A stretch of 36,424 nucleotides of DNA from contig CAMDMC010000016.1 of NCBI GenBank assembly GCA_945901825.1, forward strand, positions 1-36,424, read 5' to 3'. Positions 1 to 8,235 of the stretch are shown in pieces. How positions within the stretch are numbered: the stretch's first letter is position 1; every line of letters begins with the position of its first letter. The position numbers and the translations under genes are program-made. The notes beneath the pieces were generated by a model that saw only the letters and a program-made list of their open reading frames with translations, did no database searches and was not told the DNA's origin. This stretch comes from Bordetella parapertussis. GTDB lineage: Bacteria; Pseudomonadota; Gammaproteobacteria; Burkholderiales; Burkholderiaceae_A.

Positions 1-51
1 CTGGCCTCGAACGTCACTGCGTACTGCGGCACCCGAGTTTGTCTGAAAATC

Positions 52-903
52 ATGACCATAAGCTTTGAATTTTTCCCCCCAAAATCGGCTGAGACCCAGG
101 CCCAACTTGGGCTTGACAGTCAAGCGCTTGCCAGCCTAAAGCCCAGCTATGTCTCAGTTACTTATGGGGCAGGCGGCTCAACCCGGGATGGCACCCGGTT
201 AACCGTTGAACAGATGAGGGCCCAGTTTGGCGATGTGGCCCCCCATGTTTCTTGCATTGGTGCAAGCCGCGCCGATATTCAAAGGCTTCTTGAAGACTAT
301 AAGGCTATGGGTATTCGCCGCATTGTCGCCCTGCGAGGCGATCTTCCCTCAGGCTACGGCCATGGCGGGGAGTTTATGCATGCCATCGATCTGGTTCGAT
401 TCACTCGGGAGAAGTTCGGTGACCAGTTTTTTATTGAAGTGGCAGCCTACCCCGAGTTTCACCCGCAGGCGCGGACCGCCGATCTTGACTTGCACCATTT
501 TGTCGAAAAAATGAAGGCCGGCGCCGATGGCGCAATTACCCAATACTTCTTCAACAGCGATGCCTACTTTCGACTTGTTGACGAGGCCTATGCCAAGGGC
601 GTCGACCAGCCCATCGTTCCGGGCATCATGCCCATTACTAACTTTAACCAGTTGGCACGGTTTTCAGATGCCTGTGGAACGGAAATTCCACGATGGATTC
701 GGCAGAGGCTGCAGTCCTATGGCGATGACACGGCCTCCATTCGGGCCTTTGGCCACGAGGTTGTCACCGACCTTGTTGACCAACTCCTTACGGCAGGCGT
801 TCCCGGCATTCACTTCTACACCATGAATAAGGCGGAGCCCATCTTAAAAATCGCTGCGGCGCTCAAGCTTGATGGGCGCGATGGGCTCTGTCGGGCTGGT
901 TAA
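52..903 (+). CDS. metF: 5,10-methylenetetrahydrofolate reductase
   Basis: MetF reduces 5,10-methylene-THF to 5-methyl-THF with a flavin cofactor, supplying the methyl group used by methionine synthase; a cobalamin MetH lies at the other end of this window. The 283-residue product has the usual family length. It opens with the hallmark SFEFFPPK stretch (residues 4-11), whose Glu is the expected acid/base residue, and has the conserved ALRGDLP (about 93-99) and QYFF segments of the TIM barrel. The frame is open to the window edge upstream, but the ATG at 52 places the family N terminus correctly, so I use it. No clear Shine-Dalgarno is visible and the promoter lies outside the window. Its last 41 bases overlap the end of the opposite-strand cyclo-ligase gene. 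Family assignment is firm. Confidence 0.96.
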   Translation: MTISFEFFPPKSAETQAQLGLDSQALASLKPSYVSVTYGAGGSTRDGTRLTVEQMRAQFGDVAPHVSCIGASRADIQRLLEDYKAMGIRRIVALRGDLPSGYGHGGEFMHAIDLVRFTREKFGDQFFIEVAAYPEFHPQARTADLDLHHFVEKMKAGADGAITQYFFNSDAYFRLVDEAYAKGVDQPIVPGIMPITNFNQLARFSDACGTEIPRWIRQRLQSYGDDTASIRAFGHEVVTDLVDQLLTAGVPGIHFYTMNKAEPILKIAAALKLDGRDGLCRAG

Positions 904-1483
904 AAAACAGAATGCCCTCTTCGGTGAGGCAGGCATCAAGCACAAGGTCGTGTGCCTGAGCAAACGAGGTCGGCACGAGCCCGGCCTGAAAACAAATGCC
1001 AATCATCGCGGGTCGCTGGTCCGGCTTTAGCGCAGCGATGGCCCTGTCGTAAAAGCCCATGCCGGCACCAAGGCGTTCGCCTTCGGGCCCAACGCCCAGG
1101 CAGGGGACCAGCCAGGCGTCACAGACAACCACCCCGGCTGAGGCAGCAGGCGCCCTAAGTCCAAGGGCATCGTGCTCAAGCTGGCTCGTCGTGGGTTCCC
1201 AGTTGCGCATCTCCATGGTCTTGCGGTCTGCCAGACAGGCCGGCAAGGCAAGGGCATAGCCCTGCCGGTGCAGTTCGTGCCAGGCCTTTGTTAGGTCGGG
1301 CTCGCCACGCCAAGGCAGAAACACGGCACAGCGTTGCCAGGGCTGAGTGGCAAGGAAATCTTTAAGACGTCCCGCCATTTTTATCTCGGCCTCGTGGCGG
1401 TGCACGGACGTTAAATCTTGCCGTTGGGCTAAAAGTGCCCTCCGAAGAGTCGATTTAACAATGGAGAGCGAGGATTCGGACAT
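863..1483 (-). CDS. 5-formyltetrahydrofolate cyclo-ligase
   Basis: This enzyme uses ATP to convert 5-formyl-THF to 5,10-methenyl-THF, returning a stored or inhibitory folate to the active pool (YgfA/MTHFS family). The 206-residue protein carries the signature glycine-rich loop LGAGMGFYDR (residues 138-147) and an N-terminal basic stretch with RQ at 21-22, as usual for the family. Its start lies only a few bases from an unlikely upstream start of slt, so the two genes diverge from a shared region around 1484-1563. Its 3' end runs 41 bases into metF on the other strand. Both genes act on one-carbon folates. The symbol is left empty because names vary (ygfA, fau). Confidence 0.93.
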   Translation of the reverse strand: MSESSLSIVKSTLRRALLAQRQDLTSVHRHEAEIKMAGRLKDFLATQPWQRCAVFLPWRGEPDLTKAWHELHRQGYALALPACLADRKTMEMRNWEPTTSQLEHDALGLRAPAASAGVVVCDAWLVPCLGVGPEGERLGAGMGFYDRAIAALKPDQRPAMIGICFQAGLVPTSFAQAHDLVLDACLTEEGILFFNQPDRAHRAHQA

Positions 1484-1563
1484 TCATGGCAATTTACCCT
1501 TCTTTGTCGCTTTTATTGCGACCATTCCTCGCGCAGTCTAACCAATCGGGCTATGCTTTCCCA

Positions 1564-3537
1564 ATGGTCTTTGCACGATTGACGTCTGCTCTTGGTGGAT
1601 TTGCAGCCTGCGCATTGCTGGCTCAGCCACTCACGGCAGTCGGTCAGCAGGCGGCCAAGACTGCCGTTGCAGTCCATCCGGTTGTTGATGCAAAGACAGC
1701 CTTTATGCGCAAGGACAGTCAGGGCCTTGCCCGCTCCCGTGCAAGGCTTGCGGCTCAAGACGATCCACTGGTGGTCTGGGCCGACTATTGGGAAGCCCGG
1801 CTTCTTATTTCGAAAAAGCCCTTCCAGCCCGTTGCAATTGAGCGTCTCCGGAGCTTTCAGGCGCTGCACCACGATCACCCGCTTGCACGGGCCTTGCAGA
1901 ACGACCTGCTTGTTGCAGGTATTCGCGGCCGAAGCTGGCCCGATCTTGCAAAGCTTCTAAACAACCTGCCCCCGGACCCGCACCACCCCGAGCCCACCGG
2001 CATTGCCTGCTCCCGTGCGCGGTTGGTGCTAACCAACGAAACCCTGGGAGGGGCCATGGGGCTCGCCCGCGGCAACGAGACTCTGGAGGGCTGCCTGAGC
2101 CTCATGGAAGATGCGGCGCTCAAGGGACTGCTTAACCGCAACGAGATCACCATCCGAGCGCGCTGGGCAGCCTTAATGGGCAGCCAGGCATCCGGTCAAA
2201 GGTTGTGGAAGGCCAGTCAGGCTGCCGGTATTCGGCCCATGCCCTATGAGTTCGACCTGCTGAGCATTCTCGCCATCAGTCGCTCAAGCTCGGCAACCGC
2301 AGCCGATCGCTTCGAGCCCCTTGCCAAACGCTTAAACCTCGAGCAGCAGTCTTTTGCGCGGTTTGCGCTGGGCTCTCGCCTCTGGATGCGCACAGACCGA
2401 CGTGCATGGTCCTACCTTGCTCTGGGCATTGCCTCGGCACCCGACCAGCCCCCTGAGATCATCGAGGCCGCAGCCAGGCTTGCCTTACGGCGGGCCGAGC
2501 CCGAACTTCTGCGGCCCATTCTTGCGGCCATGCCCGAGCTCTTGCGTAATCAGGAGACCTGGGTCTATTGGCGTGGCTGGCTTATGGAGCAACAAGGCAG
2601 GCCTGAGCTCGCCCGAGCCCTTTGGGAGACCATTCCCGAGGGCTGGTCGTTTTATCGGCTGCTGGCCTCCGAGGCTCTCAACCGGCCCTTGTTGCCCATG
2701 AAGTCCGAGCCCGACTACCCGGAGCGCTACACCATTGGCCTTCTCCGACCATCGGTTCTCAGTGACCCGTTTCTTGGTCGCAGCCTTAGCCTGGCAAGCC
2801 TTGGGCTGCGCGCCGAGGCCATTGTGGAGTGGAATGCCCTTATGAATCGGCTTCCAGACCTCGGGCTACTTGCGGCCAGTCAGCTTGCCCTTGAGGCAGG
2901 CCTTCCCGACCGGGCTATTGCCGCAGCCATTCGAACCCAAGATGTGCATGACTTCCGGCTTCGCTATCCCAAACCCTTTAAGGAGCTCATCGAACAAGAA
3001 GCCGACCGCAAAGGGCTTAAGACAGGCTGGGTCATGGGCCTCATTCGCCAAGAGTCAAGGTTTCTTCCCAAAATCAAGTCGCCCGTCGGGGCGGCAGGTC
3101 TGATGCAGATCATGCCGGCCACAGCCAATTCCGTTGCTCGGGGACTTGGCATGGGCCGTGTGGATGCCCACAGGCTGGTCGAGCCCTCTTTCAATCTGCG
3201 CCTAGGAACGGCCTACCTGCAACAAATGCACAGCCGCTTTAATGGGTCGGCTGTACTGGCAAGCGCCGCCTACAATGCGGGGCCCTCGAGAAGCCAGCTC
3301 TGGCAGAGCTCCATCGATCGCCAGGTGCCTGGGGCTGCCTTCGCAGAGTCCATTCCCTTTACGGAGACACGTGATTACGTGAAGCAGGTACTCGCCAACA
3401 CAGTGATGTACGAGACCATGCTTGCCCTGAGCCAGACCCCCTCTCAGCCGGCCCAGCTCGATGATGCCTCCTCGCAGCGTCTATCGGCCTGGCTCTCGCA
3501 TATCGAGCCCTCGAGTCATTCCTCCTCAAGCCGCTAG
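1564..3537 (+). CDS. slt: Soluble lytic murein transglycosylase (Slt70 type)
   Basis: Slt cleaves the MurNAc-GlcNAc bond of peptidoglycan in the periplasm, releasing 1,6-anhydromuropeptides. The long N-terminal part is rich in Ala, Leu and Arg, consistent with the alpha-superhelical U domain. The C-terminal SLT domain has the catalytic Glu in QESRF (E497), then SPVGAAGLMQIMPATA, then AAYNAGPSR and a YVKQVLAN segment. The frame opens at 1486, but the ATG at 1564 gives 657 residues and places a hydrophobic segment with small residues (about 9-28, ending in an Ala-rich stretch) at the N terminus as a signal peptide, so I prefer it. An imperfect -10-like TATGCT lies six bases upstream. The epimerase gene follows after 31 bases. 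The recycling permease AmpG is encoded 14 kb downstream. Confidence 0.93.
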   Translation: MVFARLTSALGGFAACALLAQPLTAVGQQAAKTAVAVHPVVDAKTAFMRKDSQGLARSRARLAAQDDPLVVWADYWEARLLISKKPFQPVAIERLRSFQALHHDHPLARALQNDLLVAGIRGRSWPDLAKLLNNLPPDPHHPEPTGIACSRARLVLTNETLGGAMGLARGNETLEGCLSLMEDAALKGLLNRNEITIRARWAALMGSQASGQRLWKASQAAGIRPMPYEFDLLSILAISRSSSATAADRFEPLAKRLNLEQQSFARFALGSRLWMRTDRRAWSYLALGIASAPDQPPEIIEAAARLALRRAEPELLRPILAAMPELLRNQETWVYWRGWLMEQQGRPELARALWETIPEGWSFYRLLASEALNRPLLPMKSEPDYPERYTIGLLRPSVLSDPFLGRSLSLASLGLRAEAIVEWNALMNRLPDLGLLAASQLALEAGLPDRAIAAAIRTQDVHDFRLRYPKPFKELIEQEADRKGLKTGWVMGLIRQESRFLPKIKSPVGAAGLMQIMPATANSVARGLGMGRVDAHRLVEPSFNLRLGTAYLQQMHSRFNGSAVLASAAYNAGPSRSQLWQSSIDRQVPGAAFAESIPFTETRDYVKQVLANTVMYETMLALSQTPSQPAQLDDASSQRLSAWLSHIEPSSHSSSSR

Positions 3538-3568
3538 AGCCCTGTGAATCGGCCTACAATTTGAGGCT

Positions 3569-4543
3569 ATGACGCAACAGGCAATCATCTCGATTCTTGG
3601 GGGTTCCGGGTTCATCGGTCGCGCACTGGCGGAGGCTCTTACACGGGAGGCGCAGGGTACGGGCCGAACCATTCGAGTCATTACCCGATCCCGCTCAAAG
3701 GCCAAGCAGCTCTGGAGTCTTCCGGGCATACAGATCGTAGAGGCCGACGTTCGACAAGAAAGCGAGCTTGGCGATGCCATTGAAGGCAGCCAGGCCATTG
3801 TGAACCTGGTGGGGGTCCTTCAGAGCCGCCTTGGCAAGCCCTGGGGACCCGACTTTGACGAGTGCCACGTCAAGCTGCCCTCAAGACTTGCGCGCTGCCT
3901 TATTCGGCTTGGCATTCGCAGGCTCATCCATGTCAGTGCGCTTGGTGCCTCCGACCAGGCCCCCTCTATGTACCTGCGTTCAAAGGCCGCCGGCGAGGCG
4001 GCCCTTCGGGGCACGCTGTCGATCGACCTCACCATTTTGCGGCCCTCGGTTGTCTTTGGGCCGGGCGACCGGTTTCTCAATTTGTTTGCCGAACTGCAAC
4101 GCTTTATGCCCATCGTGCCGCTGGCGACCCCGCATGCCAAGTTCCAGCCTATTGCCATCGACGATCTGGTAACGGCCCTGATTAGCTGCATTAGAAATCA
4201 CGAGACGCGAGGAAAGACCTACGAGTGCGTGGGCCCTGAGGTTCTAAGCCTCTATGAAATTGTGCATTGGGCGGGGTTTTACAGTGGGCACCCGCGACCC
4301 ATCCTGCCTCTTTCAGATAGCCTCGCATGGATCCAGGCCCTCATCATGGAGAGCCTTCCGGGTGAACCCCTGCTTACGCGCGACAACCTGGCCTCGGCCT
4401 CGGTACCCAACGTTGGCAGTGGCCCCATGGCTGCGGAGCTCGGTGTGCCAAAGCCCACTAGCCTGCATGCAGTGGCCGATGCCATTCTTGGCGGGCAGAC
4501 CCCAAGGGGGCGATTATTTGCCCGGCGTGCCAAGACCCTCTAA
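3569..4543 (+). CDS. NAD(P)-binding epimerase, complex I NDUFA9 / COQ11-like
   Basis: This is an atypical short-chain dehydrogenase of 324 residues with a Rossmann motif GGSGFIG (11-17), an SALGA strand near 123 and a YLRSK motif (Y135, K139) that keeps the YxxxK spacing. The overall shape matches the group containing mitochondrial NDUFA9, an accessory subunit of complex I, and yeast COQ11, which is needed for coenzyme Q synthesis. No catalytic role is established for the bacterial members that I can state. It sits between slt and cca, close behind slt and 14 bases before the cca start, so co-transcription is likely. No nuo genes are in the window, but ubiB and a MidA/NDUFAF7 homologue are nearby. 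The NDUFA9 relationship is recognised from motifs, not from an alignment. Confidence 0.83.
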   Translation: MTQQAIISILGGSGFIGRALAEALTREAQGTGRTIRVITRSRSKAKQLWSLPGIQIVEADVRQESELGDAIEGSQAIVNLVGVLQSRLGKPWGPDFDECHVKLPSRLARCLIRLGIRRLIHVSALGASDQAPSMYLRSKAAGEAALRGTLSIDLTILRPSVVFGPGDRFLNLFAELQRFMPIVPLATPHAKFQPIAIDDLVTALISCIRNHETRGKTYECVGPEVLSLYEIVHWAGFYSGHPRPILPLSDSLAWIQALIMESLPGEPLLTRDNLASASVPNVGSGPMAAELGVPKPTSLHAVADAILGGQTPRGRLFARRAKTL

Positions 4544-4557
4544 AGGCCTCAGCAGTT

Positions 4558-5790
4558 TTGGGTACTGAGGGCCTTAAGAGCCCGGGGCACAAGGGCCAGG
4601 ACCCACTCGCTTGGCTTGCGCCGGACCGATCCGATCCCTGTCTCGCAGGTCTTAACGCCAGCATCGCCATTTATTGTGTTGGCGGCGCAGTGCGCGATGC
4701 GCTGATGGGCGATCAGGGGGTCGACCGGGACTACCTGGTGGTGGGCGCACGACCTGAGGATCTCCTTCGTCTGGGCTTTAAACCGGTGGGAAAAGATTTC
4801 CCGGTCTTCCTTCACCCCGACTCTAAAAATGAATACGCACTTGCACGCACCGAACGCAAAATAGGCGCAGGGTATCGGGGCTTTGAAGTTCATGCCGACC
4901 CATCCGTTCGTCTTGAAGACGATCTCTCTCGTCGCGACCTCTCAATCAATGCAATGGCTGTGGATGAGCACGGCAGGCTTCACGACCCTCATGGCGGCCT
5001 CGAGGACCTGCAGCGAAAGAGGCTTCGTCACGTGAGCCCCGCCTTTCGAGAGGACCCGGTACGGCTTCTTAGGCTTGCCCGGTTTTTAAGTCGCTGGCCT
5101 GAGTTTCAGGTCAGCACCGACACCCTCTCCCTCTGCGCGGCCATGCGCGATGACGGAGAAGTTCAGGCCCTTGTTGCCGAGCGCGTCTGGCAAGAGCTCT
5201 ACAAAGGCCTTCATGAGAAAACACCCGGGCGAATGATTGGCTTTCTTAGAACGCTTGGCCTGCTTGAGCCCGTGCTGGGCCTTGCGGAGCCGCAGGCCGA
5301 CTCAGGGCTTGAAACCAGGCTTGATCAGGCCTCAACGCTCGGACTGCCCGCTGAGGTTAAAGCCGCGCTTTTACTTGCAGGGGCAAAGGGGACTCTTCGC
5401 GACAGGCTGCCCAAGAAGGTCGAGGAATGGATCGCGCTTATGCCTGGTTTTTCTGCTCTTGAAAGGCTGCTCGAGACACCGACGACCTGGCCAGAGAAGC
5501 TGCCCACATGGGCGAGCAGGGCCGACGTTTTTCGCAGGCCCGAACGCCTGGGGGCCATGGGTTTACTTGGGCAATTCTTGCTTGCCGACCAAGGCCAAGG
5601 GACCAACGGCAAGCTTCACGAACGATGGAGCCTTTGGATGCAGCTTTGCGACGAATTAAGCCACCTTTCCGTTAGCGCGGTTGCGCAGAGTCAGTCTGCG
5701 AACGATCCCTCGGCCATTCGAGAGGCCGTCGAGGGCTATCGGCAGTCTTTCGTTCACAAACGCCTCGCAGAGAGCACCATAAACGACTGA
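4558..5790 (+). CDS. cca: CCA-adding tRNA nucleotidyltransferase
   Basis: Cca adds or repairs the 3'-terminal CCA of tRNA without a template. The class II nucleotidyltransferase core is clear: IYCVGGAVRDALMG (about 38-51), the metal-binding DRD just after it, DLSRRDLSINAMA, and the FREDPVRLLRLARF segment of the neck. No ATG or GTG precedes the core in frame, so the best start is the TTG at 4558, with AAAGG 11 bases upstream. This leaves a 37-residue tail before the usual beginning of the family. The C-terminal region, which in E. coli Cca contains a metal-dependent HD phosphohydrolase, has no HD motif that I can find (the comparable region reads ALLLAGAKGTL). The last 37 bases overlap the convergent methyltransferase gene. 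Product is firm; the start is uncertain. Confidence 0.9.
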   Translation: MGTEGLKSPGHKGQDPLAWLAPDRSDPCLAGLNASIAIYCVGGAVRDALMGDQGVDRDYLVVGARPEDLLRLGFKPVGKDFPVFLHPDSKNEYALARTERKIGAGYRGFEVHADPSVRLEDDLSRRDLSINAMAVDEHGRLHDPHGGLEDLQRKRLRHVSPAFREDPVRLLRLARFLSRWPEFQVSTDTLSLCAAMRDDGEVQALVAERVWQELYKGLHEKTPGRMIGFLRTLGLLEPVLGLAEPQADSGLETRLDQASTLGLPAEVKAALLLAGAKGTLRDRLPKKVEEWIALMPGFSALERLLETPTTWPEKLPTWASRADVFRRPERLGAMGLLGQFLLADQGQGTNGKLHERWSLWMQLCDELSHLSVSAVAQSQSANDPSAIREAVEGYRQSFVHKRLAESTIND

Positions 5791-6893
5791 CCCATGGCGG
5801 AGTCGCCAAGCAGCATCTGCAGCTGTGAGAGCTGAGCCAGCGCAGTGCGGTCAGACGGTACAGCGCCAGCGGCTCGACCCACCCCTTCAAAAAGAAGATC
5901 GCGTGCCTGGTCAAGAATGCCTTGGTCAAGCATCCAGGCTGCCTGAGTATGCAGACCCACCTCGAAGCCTTCGTCCAAAAAGGCTTGCGCAAGCTCAGTG
6001 AAATTGACATGGGCAGTTAGGTCAATCGTCCCAGGCCGGTTAATTAGTTCTTCCCGGTCATCAATGCGACGATGCCCGCTGTGGCCTGCAAGCGTCCCGA
6101 AGGGTCGGTCGCAATGGTCAAGCTCGTAGGCCTCGTAGCCGTAATCGACCACCAAGACCTCGCCGGCGAGAAGCTGTTGCGAAACGGTCTGAACCCACGG
6201 CCTGAGCCCAGGGCACCACTCCCCCCGATGGCCAGGCCGCCAGCCAAGGCCGCGTTCGCAGGCGGCTTGGGCACGGGCAATCACCTGCTCGCGCAGTTGA
6301 ATGTCTGCGGCCCGGGCCTGCCACTGCAGCTCTACCGGCCCAGCAAGGCCAAGCCCCCACTCCAAAACCGGACCATCCGAATGATCGGGCTGCCATTCGA
6401 ACAGGCGAACGGGCAGAGCATCGAGAAACTCGTTGGCAACGAGGAGTCCTGACAAGGGGCTTAGGGTCTTGGCCCACTGAAGCCTGGTTGCAGTGGAGAT
6501 GCCACCGAGGTCGCTCATAAGCAGGTCTGCCTGCTCCCTCTGACGGGCTGCGCTGGCCTCGATGAGTTCATAGTAATTGGGCCGGAGACCTTGCCGACCC
6601 ATGCCAGTAAGCAGGTCGAAGGCAAGCCGACCGTTGCCTGGGCCGTACTCGCAAATGGAAAAGGCCTGATTAAGCGCCTCAATCTGCGGCGCCAGATCGA
6701 CAGCCTGTTGCGCAACAAGCCGGGCCAGCCAGTCACCAAGCAGGGGCGCCGTCACGAAGTGCCCATCGCCTCCGAAGACCGGGCCCGCCTGACTGTAAAA
6801 ACCGTGCTCGGGGTCCAGCAGCGCAAAACCCATGAATCGATCAAAGCCTATCCATGGGTCTTCACCGAAAAGCGCCTTCAAAGCCATTTGCAT
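5754..6893 (-). CDS. SAM-dependent methyltransferase, MidA/NDUFAF7 family (DUF185)
   Basis: The family includes human NDUFAF7, which dimethylates an arginine of the 49-kDa complex I subunit, and Dictyostelium MidA. The bacterial substrate is not established. Visible features are a PWIGFDRFM entry segment (13-21), GDGHFVTAP (42-50) and the SAM-binding EYGPGNGRL (82-90), followed by VANEFLDALPV, all typical of the family. The frame extends upstream to 7061, inside the divergent pteridine reductase gene, but that extra stretch does not look like the family. I therefore start at the ATG at 6893, giving 379 residues; a second ATG follows two codons later. The 3' end overlaps cca by 37 bases. It lies about 1.2 kb from an NDUFA9-like gene, hinting at a shared link to respiration. 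Confidence 0.88.
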   Translation of the reverse strand: MQMALKALFGEDPWIGFDRFMGFALLDPEHGFYSQAGPVFGGDGHFVTAPLLGDWLARLVAQQAVDLAPQIEALNQAFSICEYGPGNGRLAFDLLTGMGRQGLRPNYYELIEASAARQREQADLLMSDLGGISTATRLQWAKTLSPLSGLLVANEFLDALPVRLFEWQPDHSDGPVLEWGLGLAGPVELQWQARAADIQLREQVIARAQAACERGLGWRPGHRGEWCPGLRPWVQTVSQQLLAGEVLVVDYGYEAYELDHCDRPFGTLAGHSGHRRIDDREELINRPGTIDLTAHVNFTELAQAFLDEGFEVGLHTQAAWMLDQGILDQARDLLFEGVGRAAGAVPSDRTALAQLSQLQMLLGDSAMGQSFMVLSARRL

Positions 6894-6992
6894 CGTCAAG
6901 ACCCAACGCCTTTGGGGGCCCGAGCACTGCACAGAAAGCCGGGCCTGCAGGAAGGTGACGAGGACGCTTTTGCGGGGTGAAAGGGTAGTGGC

Positions 6993-7021
6993 ATGGCAGG
7001 ATAGGGTATCAAAGCTAAACT
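6993..7021 (+). promoter_or_regulatory. Possible promoter before the folM-folB-ttcA-ubiB run
   Basis: The 134-base divergent spacer 6894-7027 contains ATGGCA (6993-6998) and TAAACT (7016-7021), 17 bases apart. Each matches four of six positions of the -35 and -10 consensus. Transcription from it would begin about at the ATG at 7028, giving a leaderless message. No clear Shine-Dalgarno precedes that ATG. An 11-base dyad GATA-GGG-TATC lies between them (7000-7010). The match is weak. Confidence 0.25.
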
Positions 7022-7027
7022 TGCGCA

Positions 7028-7840
7028 ATGTCAGCCACTCAATCAGCCGCTTATGCGCCAACCGCGCTCGTAACTGGCGCTGCCCGCAGGCTTGGGCGTG
7101 CCATTAGTCTTGCCTTGGCCAAATCCGGCTACAGGCTTGCCCTTCATTACAACCAGTCGCACGAGGAGGCTCAGCACCTTGCCCGCCAGATTCGAGAACA
7201 AGGGGGGCAGGCCGACTGCTTTGGCTTTAACTTTCAGGCTAAGCTCGACCATGAGGCGCTTGACTTGCTTTTAGGCGACATCAATACCCGACTGGGCCCG
7301 GTGAAGCTCTTAGTTAATAATGCCTCCTTGTTTGAGTTCGATCTGGCGAACTCCACCAACTACGAGCAACTGCTTGGTCATGCCCAGGCCAATCTTTTTG
7401 CCCCCGTGCTTCTCGCCCAGGCTGTCCACCGGCAGTGGTCGGCCGCGGAATCAGACAAGGGTTTTGCCGACAACCATGCCGTCATCATTAATATTCTCGA
7501 TCAGAAGCTTGCCAACCCCAACCCCGATTTTTTCAGCTACACCCTCTCAAAGGCTGGGCTGCTCGAGGCCACGCGGCTCATGGCCCAAAGCCTAGCGCCC
7601 GCCTGTCGCGTTGTTGGGCTCGCCCCCGGGTTTACCTTGCCCGCGGCGGGTCAATCTCAGCAGGCTTTTGATGAGGCGCACAAAATTTCACCACTTGGGG
7701 CCTCAAGCCGGCCTGAGGAAATTGCCGAGGCCGTCTGCTGGCTTGCCCAGGCCCGCGCCATCACGGGATCAACCCTATTCGTGGACGGGGGCCAACACCT
7801 TATTGCCTCAAACCGCGACCTTCAGTTTGGACTTTCATGA
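7028..7840 (+). CDS. folM: Pteridine reductase / dihydromonapterin reductase-like SDR (FolM type)
   Basis: This 270-residue short-chain dehydrogenase is predicted to reduce a pterin (dihydromonapterin, biopterin or dihydrofolate) with NADPH. The cofactor loop is TGAARRLGR (16-24), with the Arg-containing form seen in PTR1-type enzymes; NNAS is at 97-100. The usual catalytic Ser is replaced by Asp (D158 in NILDQ), 13 residues before Y171 in the YxxxK pair (Y171, K175). That Asp-Tyr-Lys arrangement is the hallmark of pteridine reductases. The stop codon overlaps the folB start in an ATGA, which supports a role in pterin metabolism. An ordinary ketoacyl reductase is less likely. The symbol is by family and the exact substrate is inferred. 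Confidence 0.83.
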   Translation: MSATQSAAYAPTALVTGAARRLGRAISLALAKSGYRLALHYNQSHEEAQHLARQIREQGGQADCFGFNFQAKLDHEALDLLLGDINTRLGPVKLLVNNASLFEFDLANSTNYEQLLGHAQANLFAPVLLAQAVHRQWSAAESDKGFADNHAVIINILDQKLANPNPDFFSYTLSKAGLLEATRLMAQSLAPACRVVGLAPGFTLPAAGQSQQAFDEAHKISPLGASSRPEEIAEAVCWLAQARAITGSTLFVDGGQHLIASNRDLQFGLS

Positions 7841-8235
7841 TGCTTCCCCACGACCTGCACGGCTGCGACTTTCGCCGTGTTTTCCTCAAGGGCTTTCAGG
7901 TTCAGGCCTCAATAGGCTTTCATTCGCATGAGACCCTTCAAAGGCAGCGCATCGTAATTGATGTTGATCTTTACATCGCACGCGACCAGGCCCCCATCGA
8001 GCGCGACCAGATCGATGAGGTTCTCGACTACGACTTTCTTCGCGATGAAATTAATGCCCTCACCATGAAGCGCCATTTCAATCTGCAAGAGACCTTGGCG
8101 GAGACCATTGCCGATCGGGTGCTCACCCGCCCGCTTGTGCAGCTGGTCCGCGTGCAGATTCAAAAGCCCGATGTCTACAAGGACTGCGAAAGCCTTGGCG
8201 TTGAAGTGCTTCGCCGCCAAAAGAAAACCCCATGA
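7837..8235 (+). CDS. folB: Dihydroneopterin aldolase family protein
   Basis: FolB cleaves dihydroneopterin to hydroxymethyldihydropterin and glycolaldehyde in folate synthesis and can also epimerise the substrate. The 132-residue protein matches the family: SIGFHSHE near the N terminus (E32), DYDFLRDEI (Y65), LQETLAE (E85), and the C-terminal KP pair (K110), the expected position of the catalytic lysine. It starts in an ATGA overlap with the upstream pteridine reductase and ends in another ATGA overlap with ttcA, so the three genes are probably translationally coupled. A second ATG directly follows the first, so the start could be one codon later. Confidence 0.9.
   Translation: MMLPHDLHGCDFRRVFLKGFQVQASIGFHSHETLQRQRIVIDVDLYIARDQAPIERDQIDEVLDYDFLRDEINALTMKRHFNLQETLAETIADRVLTRPLVQLVRVQIQKPDVYKDCESLGVEVLRRQKKTP

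Noticed and set aside
1486..1563. Upstream start for slt at 1486
   Set aside because: It would add 26 residues ahead of a good signal peptide and begin two bases from the divergent gene start; the ATG at 1564 fits better.
6894..7061. N-terminal extension of the MidA-family methyltransferase to 7061
   Set aside because: The added residues do not resemble the family and would overlap the divergent pteridine reductase gene; the ATG at 6893 gives a family-like start.
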